Origin: Cyclostephanos tholiformis
Taxonomy: Eukaryota > Bacillariophyta > Thalassiosirophyceae > Thalassiosirales > Thalassiosiraceae
Reading direction: 5' to 3'
Length of the DNA: 15,455 bases
Assembly (NCBI GenBank): GCA_036939975.1
Contig: JALLPB010000480.1
Span: 1-15,455, forward strand
Positions 1-6,406 of the stretch are shown here, in pieces. Below the pieces are notes generated by a model. The model saw only the letters and a list, made by a program, of their open reading frames with translations. It searched no databases and was not told the DNA's origin. Numbering within the stretch: the first letter of the stretch is position 1; each line of letters begins with the position of its first letter. A program made the translations under genes and the position numbers.

Positions 1-509
1 TGGCGGCCATCGCCATCACCATCATGGTATTACTCAATTATCTAGCTTTTTTGTGTGTACGGAGCGGCAGGCGACGTTCGCCGGAGTAAAAAAAATTGAG
101 ATTTTTTCCCGCCAAAAATCACGTAGATGCGCGCCGGGAGGTGGTGCGGGGTTCTTTCTCCTCTCTCGAAATCTACACGACGGCGAGATAATTAAGTAAT
201 TTTTTTTTCTCCCCATTTTTAGGCGCGAACCAAACTTGCATCGTAGATACATCATACACAACTAGGTACTAAGGTATGGTACATAAGTATGAGCTTTAAA
301 CACAATATCACCTCGTTTCCGCCGCCTTCGTCAAAATAATATCTACCTAGGTAATAATATTATGTATCAATAACCCGTCCATCCCACCCCCACCCCCTCC
401 CCCCCTCCGTCGACGATCCATCGTACTCCAACCCTCACCCGCATCGCATAATATACTAAACAAAGTAATAATATATTCTCATATCATAATATAACCAATC
501 GCCATCATC
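1..509. other. Intergenic region upstream of the proteasome alpha-5 gene
   Basis: No gene is recognisable here. The stretch holds an E2F-like site (102-118, listed separately), several T- or A-rich runs, a pyrimidine-rich C-run block at about 384-416, and a CCAAT box (493-497, in ATAACCAATCG) 13 nt before the PSMA5 start codon. On the minus strand a run of Met codons opens at position 25 (MMVMAMAA) and stays open to the window edge. That could be the first codons of a divergent gene lying mostly outside, but eight codons cannot support a call. The open frame on the minus strand at 34-261 has no recognisable protein character and looks like chance. Confidence 0.6.
102..118. promoter_or_regulatory. 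E2F/DP-type site
   Basis: The sequence TTTTTTCCCGCCAAAAA contains TTTCCCGC, which fits the E2F consensus TTTSSCGC, followed by CCAAA as in classical cell-cycle promoters. It lies about 390 nt upstream of the PSMA5 start. It is also only about 80 nt upstream of the minus-strand Met run at position 25, so if a divergent gene exists there, that gene is the likelier target. The motif match is direct; regulation by E2F is inferred. Confidence 0.4.
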
Positions 510-1634
510 ATGTACCTGACCCGATCCGAATACGACCGGGGCGTGAACACCTTCAGTCCCGAGGGACGATTATTCCAGGTGGAGTACGCCATCGAGGCCA
601 TCAAGCTCGGATCGACCGCCATCGGATTGCAGACGAAGTCCGGCACGGTCCTCGCCGTCGAGAAGAGATTGACGTCGACATTGTTGGAACCGCACAGCGT
701 CGAGAAGATAGCAGAAATCGACGTCCACATCGGCGCGGCGATGAGCGGATTGGTCGCGGATGCCAGGACCCTCGTCGATCACGCGAGGGTCGAGGCACAG
801 AATCATCGATTCACGTACGACGAGCCCATTGGCGTCGAGGCATTGACGCAGGGTGAGTTTTTTTCTTTTCTTTTTTCGGAGGGTGGCACGATCGGGGCAC
901 GTGTGGTGCGGGCGGCGGCGGGGGGTGGTATTATTTAGTCCGCGCGTGTATCACGTCGTTTTTCGTTCGTTCGGTTCGTCTGTTCGGTGATTTAAGGTGG
1001 GGGAATGGGAGGAGGTGGATGTCGAGGGGGATGGGAGGAGGTGGAGAGGGGAGGGGGTTTGCCGGTGTAGTGGTGGCGGGGGGGGCGGTTGGTTCGGGAG
1101 ATGCGTTCGTACGAACGAACCTCCTCTCTTCCCCCCCCCCCCCTATCTCTCTTACACACACACACACACACTTTCTCTCTCTCTCTCTCTCCCTCACTCT
1201 CCCTCGTCGCATCTTCGATGTACATCGACGACGAATAAATAGGAGTGTGCGACCTCGCCCTATCCTTCGGCGAGGGATCCGACGGCGATAAGGACAAGCG
1301 CATGTCGCGTCCGTTCGGCGTCGCCCTTTTAATCGCGGGACACGACGACCTCCACGGACATCAGTTATTCTTCTCGGATCCGTCGGGTACCTTCGTGCGA
1401 TACAAGGCCAAGGCCATCGGGGCCGGTTCCGAGGGCGCGCAATCGACGTTGTCCGAGAGTTACAACGAGGACATGACCCTCGAGGAGGCGGAGGAATTGG
1501 CCCTCAGCACCCTGAAGCAGGTCATGGAGGAGAAGATATCGACGGAGAACGTGGAATTGGCGAGGGTTACGAAGGAGAAGGGCTATCACAATGCCACGAC
1601 GGAGGAGGTCGGGGCGGTATTGGAAAGGTTGTAG
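510..1634 (+). CDS. PSMA5: 20S proteasome subunit alpha type-5 (two exons)
   Basis: CDS join(510..852, 1243..1634), 244 residues; human alpha-5 has 241. This is a structural subunit of the alpha ring of the 20S core particle, where it helps form the gated entry and dock the 19S cap. The N terminus [20 protein letters not shown] matches alpha-5 almost exactly and includes the gate YDR triad (residues 8-10) and the alpha-subunit signature through about residue 35. Lys66, the pocket lysine that receives HbYX tails of the cap ATPases, is present in SVEKI. Further family blocks are [28 protein letters not shown] and LKQVMEEK. There is no catalytic N-terminal Thr, as expected for an alpha subunit. 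The intron (853-1242) starts GTGAGT, ends AATAG, is phase 1, and splices a split Gly115 into [15 protein letters not shown], matching the plant form ALCDLALRFGEG. The gene converges on UTP18 with 177 nt between stop codons. Confidence 0.95.
853..1242 (+). other. PSMA5 intron, rich in simple repeats
   Basis: This phase-1 GT-AG intron of 390 nt is far longer than the REV3 introns (78-91 nt). It contains an imperfect direct duplication of a G-rich unit (GGGGGAATGGGAGGAGGTGG at 999-1018 and its near copy at 1026-1044). A longer G-rich tract runs to about 1090 and could fold as a G-quadruplex in the pre-mRNA. A perfect 14-bp palindrome, CGTTCGTACGAACG, lies at 1104-1117. A C run (about 1131-1143), a (CA)n run (1154-1171) and a (TC)n run (1174-1191) follow, the last giving a pyrimidine tract ahead of the acceptor. 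Stops interrupt both flanking exon frames, so retention would truncate the protein. Confidence 0.85.
1154..1191. repeat. (CA)n and (TC)n microsatellites
   Basis: About nine CA units are followed after TT by about nine TC units, inside the PSMA5 intron. They are likely length-polymorphic. The pyrimidine-rich strand is the coding strand, so the TC run may also serve the splice acceptor. Confidence 0.85.
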
Positions 1635-1708
1635 GGTGACATGTTGTGGCCCAACGTGGGATTTGTGGGCGATGCGAAATCGACTGCTTGATTTCCGTTT
1701 ACTTCGGT

Positions 1709-1727
1709 GGGGGGGGGGGGGGGGGGG
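1709..1727. repeat. 19-bp G homopolymer in the shared 3' region of PSMA5/UTP18
   Basis: A run of 19 G on the plus strand lies 75 nt after the PSMA5 stop codon and 85 nt beyond the UTP18 stop on the other strand. It would be poly-G in PSMA5 mRNA and poly-C in UTP18 mRNA if both 3' UTRs extend this far. The exact length in the assembly is uncertain, as for any run of this size. Confidence 0.8.
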
Positions 1728-1798
1728 TGGGAAGTTCGTTAATACGTACACGCTAAGGAATTAATTCACTGCCTTGGAAAACAATCCTTCATGTCCAG

Positions 1799-1804
1799 AA
1801 TAAA
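1799..1804 (+). terminator. Poly(A) signal AATAAA, probable PSMA5 3' end
   Basis: This is a canonical AATAAA 165 nt after the PSMA5 stop codon. It ends 8 nt before the last base of the UTP18 stop codon on the opposite strand. Cleavage 10-30 nt downstream would place the PSMA5 mRNA end within the UTP18 coding region, so the two transcripts would overlap tail to tail. Use of this signal is inferred. Confidence 0.5.
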
Positions 1805-1811
1805 TTACGCC

Positions 1812-4104
1812 TTATTCATCCCAATAATGCTTCAAACGATAAAGCAGACACTTGCCATGATCATTACCGACGGCCATGTACCTGCTCTTCGGACTGAAAT
1901 CCATCGACCAGACGTACTTCAACGGTGTCTTGCTGGTTGGCCAATTCGAGAATACGGTCGCCGACGGCACGTGGAGTAATTTCAGACCGTTCGTCTCTCG
2001 TCGTGTGGACATAGCGAGGATCTGACCGTCGTGATTGAAGCGTATATCGTCCGCCGACGTCGTCAGATTCATGATGGATTTGATGGGGTTTCGATCCGCG
2101 TTGATGGCGGCGAACGACGATATCCCGCCGCCACGACGCATCGATGCGGGTGCGTACTTGTCGTCGTAGAGGTTGACCACGCCGCTCTCGGCGCCGACGG
2201 CGAGGGAGTTGGAGGATATGGCGAGGGAGGAGGTGATCGTGCCATCCTCGTTGTGAAAGCGCTCCACGCACCTACGGCTACCGATGTGAAACCTTTATCG
2301 TTCATGATTTTTCGACAAAGGGCGGCGATGAACTTTTTTTAGAGAGATATCGACGAGATCGTGCTTGTGCGCCTTTTTTTTCGAGGAAACACGCGATTGT
2401 CTCACCTATATACATCGCCGTCGCTGCCGCTACCGAGTACGTACTCTCCATCGTTCGTGAATGCGATCGCCCTCGCGCTTCCGTTCATCTTCAAATCGCC
2501 AATCCACTGCCTCGTCGCTCCATCGACGAGGATTATGTATCCGTCGTTCCCGACGAAGGCTATCGTTCGACCGTCGGGAGAGATACGGAACTTCTCGAGA
2601 CTGCGTTCCCTCCTCCCGACTATGCCGGGTACCCTCTGCACGTTACCGGACGCGGCGTCGTACACGTAGAAGAACGGTCGACGACCGCTAACGACCACGG
2701 ACGAACTACCGTTCCCCGACCCGCCTACGAAGGAGGCGCACGTTATTGGCATGTCTGGGAATTGCATGCCGTGAATCTTGGTCGTCGTTCCCTCGCCACG
2801 ACACGAGAAACCGCCACCGCCGTGTTTATCATGGTCGTCTTCGTCGTCGTTGACACGGAAGAAACGCAGCATCTTGTCCATCCCCGCCGTCATCAAGAGA
2901 GGACGTTCCTCGTCCGAATTCGGATGGAATTGACATGCGCTAACGACGCTTTGATTCGGATCGCAAAGGTTGCCATCGCGCACGCGCACCACGTCAAGGA
3001 GGGTGGGGGGGAGGGATGCGCGATAACGACCTCCGTCGCCGGATGACGACGACTCGAATAATGGGGCGTTGGATTCGAATATCCTCATCGCGGCGTCGTC
3101 GTCGTCGTCGTCGTCGTCGCTGCTATAGTCGTCGTAATCGGAAGAGAACTTTCCCTTCCTCCTCCTCTTCCGAGCGTCGATCGTCGACGTATCTCCCCCC
3201 GCCCCCTCCCCCCCCCGTTGTCCTTGCCGTTCGACGAGGCCGACGTCCGCCCAATCCGTCCTCGACGCGACGCTCGCGGTATTAACGAATCGCTCGCGCA
3301 GGCGCATCTCGTACTCGGTGAACGATATCGGATCCGTCTCGTCGACGTGCTTACGCAGCTTCCTGAGTCGATTCGGACCGTTAACGAGGGATACCGTCCC
3401 CCCCCCCCCCCCCCCCCCATTTTGGTTCGTTCCTCGTTACCCTCGTCGCAACCGTCGGGATCGTATTCGGTCGTTCCATCGTCGCGATCGATAATGGAAT
3501 CCTCCTCCCCGTCCCCCACCGAGTCCGTGTCTCGCCACGCCGCGCCGATCATGGACGCCCGTTCGTTTTTCCTTCCAATATCATCATTATCGACGACATC
3601 TGTTTCCGCGTCGCTCTCGTCGTCCCCATCATCATCGTCGTCGTCCCCCGCGTCGTCGTCGAAGTCGACGCGATCGGCGCATTCGTCGGGCAGGTCCTCG
3701 CCGGACCTGTCGATGGCGAACAGGACGTCCCCCCCCGCCGATGACGATCCGGCGTCATCGTCGTCGACGTCGTATCCTCGGCCTCCGTCGTACCGGCGTC
3801 CATCGTCGTCATCGGTCGTCGTCGCCGCCGCCGTCGCGACGACATCGTCGCCGACATCGACGCCGTCGACTCCCCCCCCGAATAGGAGCGACGTCAACGC
3901 CGCCTCCTCGGCCAATTTCGATTCGGACATCGTCCCCCTCCTATTATTCCCATCCCCCCCCCCCCCGCCCCCCCCATCCCGTTCGTTATCACGATGACGA
4001 TGATGATGACGAGTACGTTCGCCCCCCCCCCTTCCGTCGCCCCCCCCACCGACGCCGGAGGGACGATTGGAGTTGGCCCGTCCATCGCGATCTTGATGGT
4101 CGAG

Positions 4105-4135
<31 letters not shown>

Positions 4136-4275
4136 TAATCATCGACATCGACGGATGAGACATGGTAAGATGCAACGGAGGAGGCGAGGGGGGAGATGAT
4201 GGAATCATCTAAACCCCCCCGTTTACGAGCGTTGATGCGCTTGTTGACGGCGCCCTTCGCGTATCGCTTCGTCAT
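1812..4275 (-). CDS. UTP18: U3 snoRNP / SSU processome WD40 protein UTP18 (two exons, frame break in a G tract)
   Basis: Exons complement(2406..4275) and complement(1812..2292). The 113-nt intron starts GTGAGA, ends AAAG, is phase 2, and joins ...DGDVY-R-FHIGSRRCVERF, matching human GEVYVWDVNSRKCLNRF residue for residue in spacing. UTP18 is a nucleolar UTP-B subunit of the small-subunit processome that acts in 18S pre-rRNA maturation. Family blocks in order: LLFGG (130-134), LFAID (185-189, fitting the adaptor motif that recruits Mtr4/exosome), AAWRDTDS (245-252), then RLRKLRK...SFTEYEMRLRERF...TDWADV, then WD40 repeats ending in ATVFSNWPTS...MDFSPKSRYMAVGNDHGKCLLYRLKHY. Motifs before and after the 21-G tract (3398-3418, minus strand) lie in different frames. 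One more G, or two fewer, makes a continuous protein; with one more it is 783 residues. Human UTP18 has 556; the excess is mostly Asp/Gly low complexity. A sequencing error is the likeliest cause of the break. Confidence 0.9.
2293..2405 (-). other. UTP18 intron
   Basis: This 113-nt phase-2 intron has donor TATAG|GTGAGA and acceptor GATAAAG|GTTTC. Unspliced, exon 1 runs straight into a TGA. The joined reading restores a WD-repeat strand in perfect register with human UTP18. Confidence 0.85.
3094..3119. repeat. (GTC)n trinucleotide repeat coding an Asp tract
   Basis: About eight GTC units on the plus strand read as GAC on the UTP18 coding strand and encode an Asp run (SSDDDDDDDDAAM). It lies in the acidic linker before the WD40 domain. 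A second run of about ten units at 4105-4134 encodes the N-terminal Asp tract. Confidence 0.8.
3398..3418. repeat. 21-bp C/G homopolymer at the UTP18 frame break
   Basis: There are 21 consecutive C on the plus strand, which read as G in UTP18. The upstream frame (codon starts at positions divisible by 3) gives MGGGGGGG and then the wrong RYPSL. The downstream family sequence TVSLVNGPNRLRKLRK lies in the next frame. The tract encodes Gly, so length variants of three would be tolerated while others disrupt the protein. Confidence 0.9.
4105..4134. repeat. (GTC)n trinucleotide repeat coding an N-terminal Asp tract of UTP18
   Basis: Ten GTC units on the plus strand encode the YDDDDDDDDDDLDH segment near residues 47-59 of UTP18 on the minus strand. 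This part of the protein is poorly conserved in the family, so the repeat probably expands and contracts without much cost. Confidence 0.8.
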
Positions 4276-4507
4276 GGTGTGAAAATAAATAATTACTTCG
4301 GTGTTGTGTTATGTGAGGAGTGGTTTAGTCGGTGGAGTGTGTCAGCCCGGTCTGTCTGTTGTCCCCGGCTACGAGGAGGGCGATCTAGGTAGTTCGATTC
4401 AACAGATTCCTATGTATAAAATCGGTATAGTGCACACGATGATGTCAAGAGGGTGGGGTCCATAGGAGAGTTCATATAATATTATTATTGCGGCCCAGCG
4501 ACGGCGG
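4276..4507. promoter_or_regulatory. Divergent promoter region between UTP18 and the DUF3110 gene
   Basis: The 232 nt separate two start codons on opposite strands and must hold both 5' UTRs and both core promoters unless transcripts overlap. On the plus strand TATAAAA occurs at 4415-4421, 93 nt before the 4508 ATG. That is a reasonable TATA position for a short leader. No comparable element is obvious for UTP18. Co-regulation of the pair cannot be told from sequence. Confidence 0.5.
4415..4421 (+). promoter_or_regulatory. TATA-like box for the DUF3110 gene
   Basis: TATAAAA lies in TATGTATAAAATCGG. With a usual 25-30 nt offset, transcription would begin near 4445, leaving a leader of roughly 60 nt before the ATG at 4508. 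This is a motif match only. Confidence 0.35.
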
Positions 4508-5574
4508 ATGCGACGTCGGTATATTTTTTGTGTGCCCATGATCCGAACAATCGTCCTGCCGCGGCAATATGCGGCGTCGATGCATTTGCCGCTGCCGCCT
4601 CTGCTGCTGCTAGTCGCCATCTTTACACCAATACGCGAATCCTTCGCCCTCCTTCACCGCCGCCCGTCGTCGTCTTCGTCGTTGGCGCGTGGTCCCATCC
4701 GCCGTGCTCGCGTAGGCGTCATCGTTGATCCGGCCGCCACTAGCGCCACGACGACGACGACGCGTCGGGGGGGGGGGGCATGGGCGTATCCCCATCCTAC
4801 CACTCTAGGACGTGGGACGAAAAACGACGACATCGACATGACGAATAACGACGATATTATGTACCAACGACTGCGCGAGAGGGCAAGTCATCAGGAAAGA
4901 CAGTACGCGAATCTCCTCTCGATGATGGACGACAATCGCTCGATGACGACGGAGACCACGACGGACATGTCGAGGTCCGTGCATCTGATACTGTACCATC
5001 CCGACACGGACGAGCAGCGCGTGCACACGATCGAATATCCGATGGGATCGAAACGCAATTGGATATTGGCATTCGAGGACGTAGACGATTGTTCGTACTT
5101 CGCGAACGCACTGATATTGGATAACGATGCGGAGATATTCGCGAATCCGACCGTGAGTTTCTCGAAAACGACGACGTCGCGGCGATCCGAGAGTTTTTCG
5201 TCATAACGCCCCCGCTCATCCCCGTCATCCCATCTCTCCTCGTTCCTTCGTCTATTTTATCATGCGTACATACCTTTTTTATACATGCATATTATTTGAT
5301 ATACACACATCGCGTTCATGCGTAGCCGGGGGAGACGATGTACGAGCCATTCGCCCGCCATTGCATCGAGTCCGATATCCGTTACGTCGTCGTTCCCGCT
5401 GGCTTCGGTTTGACACCACCCCAGGCGAATGCCGCAGATGGGGGTGGTTGGGAATATGAAGATGATGACGACGACGATGATGATGATGACGACGACGACG
5501 ACTATCAATTATCGACGAGAGATGGATCGACGGATGCAGACGACGACGTTCACGACGCGGACGCATGGGGCTGA
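4508..5574 (+). CDS. Putative plastid-targeted DUF3110 family protein (two exons)
   Basis: CDS join(4508..5152, 5326..5574), 297 residues. The intron of 173 nt has GTGAGT and TAG ends, is phase 0, and joins FANPT to PGETMYEPF. Residues about 27-41 form a hydrophobic signal peptide (LPLPPLLLLVAIFTP) ending RES|FALL. Phe at +1 and the following Ser/Arg-rich, acid-poor stretch (SSSSSLARGPIRRARVG) are the diatom plastid bipartite presequence. Residues about 157-250 (VHLILYHPDTDEQRVHTIE, then ILAFEDVDDCSYFANAL, NPT, YEPFARHC, VVVPAGFGLTPP) follow the pattern of DUF3110, a domain of unknown function found in cyanobacteria and plastids. That pattern is a VYVLLFNAGTENEGIH-type strand, then a FE.EDDA.RYA-type block, then PTV. 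An Asp-rich tail closes the protein. In-frame Met at 4541 (M11) or 4586 (M25) could be the real start; both keep the signal peptide. A 12-G run at 4767-4778 sits between presequence and domain, both in one frame, so its length looks right. The family call comes from memory of its pattern. Confidence 0.7.
5153..5325 (+). other. Intron of the DUF3110 gene
   Basis: A 173-nt phase-0 intron with donor GACC|GTGAGT and acceptor TGCGTAG|CCGGG. A second in-phase AG eight bases on (GGGGGAG|ACGATG) would drop three residues (PGE) and cannot be excluded. Reading through the donor gives a stop at about 5204, which would lose the C-terminal third of the domain. Confidence 0.7.
5458..5503. repeat. GAT/GAC repeat coding an acidic tail
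   Basis: A run of about 15 mixed GAT and GAC codons encodes the YEDDDD... tract near the C terminus of the DUF3110 protein. Mixing of the two Asp codons suggests an older or selected tract rather than a fresh pure-repeat expansion. Confidence 0.7.
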
Positions 5575-5817
5575 CGTAATGAACGAATGAACCTGGGGGA
5601 GGGGCTAGGCCCGGGCCGATCAAGTAGTATGAAATATGGATATTGCAATCGGGCACATGAGATATGAAGTGAAGAATGAGAGAAAATTGCCACCTTCGAT
5701 GCCAAGGTCGTGGACGAGTAGTGTAACCCAATAATTGTCTCGATGACGTTATTGTTATATATAATGTCCGATGATCTTATTCGTGATGTATGCCGTGTTC
5801 CACTCGTGCAACGTTTT

Positions 5818-5823
5818 ATTAAA
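5818..5823 (+). terminator. Possible poly(A) signal ATTAAA of the DUF3110 gene
   Basis: ATTAAA, the common variant of AATAAA, lies about 245 nt after the DUF3110 stop codon in GTTTTATTAAACAAAG. I saw no canonical AATAAA between the stop and this point. This is a motif match only. Confidence 0.3.
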
Positions 5824-6347
5824 CAAAGCCTCTTCGCACATCAACGTTCTCATTTCTCTTAACTCCCACTCAACAACCCCCGGTAAACTACTTATTCTTA
5901 CTACCTAGCAGTGTCACAATTTTAGGGAGCACCACGACTTATGTCCATGATTCTAGCGTGTTCTAAGGGACGCGTTATGCTCATCACCCTCCTCTGAAAG
6001 ACCTAAAACTGACTTTGCTCCATCACCAGGAAAGTAGTAACTCACAACTTTCTCCAACTCGCTACTTTCTCATACCTCTCCCGTTGTGTACATCGTACTT
6101 CGCTCGAGTGGGTTCTTTAGCAATAATAAGCCCCAGCGAGTGTAAAGTCACTTGAGATCTCGTCGTGTGATTCAAACCAAGCCGCGTCATCCATCGCGAG
6201 TCGATAGCATGTCCCTGCTGATGATAAAATATTGTAGTCGTCTGACGATGGGAAGGGGAAGAACGAAGTCGCGTTGGATAGGGGTCCAACAACCTATCCT
6301 ACAGCCCAGCCTTTTGGCAAACAATTCCTACAAACAGTCCAAAACTA

Positions 6348-6357
6348 CCATAAAAGG
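6348..6357 (+). promoter_or_regulatory. CArG-like / TATA-like element before the LRR gene
   Basis: CCATAAAAGG matches the CArG consensus CC(A/T)6GG and also holds CATAAAA, a TATA-box variant. It is 50 nt upstream of the LRR start codon. A TATA-like role is the simpler reading; MADS-box control is speculative. Confidence 0.3.
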
Positions 6358-6406
6358 TGTTCCAAAAGGGGCTATTTAATCTCCATTGAATTAGAGGGGG
6401 GAAATC

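Larger units (their letters stand above)
5575..6406. other. Intergenic region without a recognisable gene
   Basis: The 832 nt hold the 3' UTR of the DUF3110 gene and the promoter of the LRR gene. I see no convincing coding sequence. The small open frames at 6152-6379 (+) and 6062-6292 (-) lack any family resemblance. A 10-bp palindrome GGCCCGGGCC sits at about 5608-5617. ATTAAA at 5818-5823 may be the poly(A) signal of the upstream gene. From about 5700 the base composition is visibly plainer and less GC-rich than in the flanking genes, with none of their trinucleotide or C/G runs. No terminal repeats, target-site duplications or transposon motifs were found by eye. Confidence 0.6.

Noticed and set aside
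1..25. Minus-strand Met run (MMVMAMAA) as the start of a divergent gene
   Set aside because: Only eight codons are visible before the window edge, too few to call a gene. It is kept as context for the E2F site.
3218..3997. Long plus-strand open frame of 259 codons, Ser/Pro-rich, opposite UTP18
   Set aside because: It is the antisense reading of the Asp/Gly-rich UTP18 tail (GAC read as GTC/TCG), shows no family resemblance, and UTP18 motifs on the other strand are clear.
6160..6180. GGTTTGAATC on the minus strand resembling a tRNA B box
   Set aside because: The flanking bases do not form a T-arm stem and no A box or acceptor stem could be placed at the right distance.
6062..6379. Small open frames on both strands before the LRR gene, considered as a uORF or a retroelement fragment
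   Set aside because: Neither has recognisable domains, a good start context or retroelement motifs (no protease DSG, integrase HHCC or YxDD), and no terminal repeats flank the interval.
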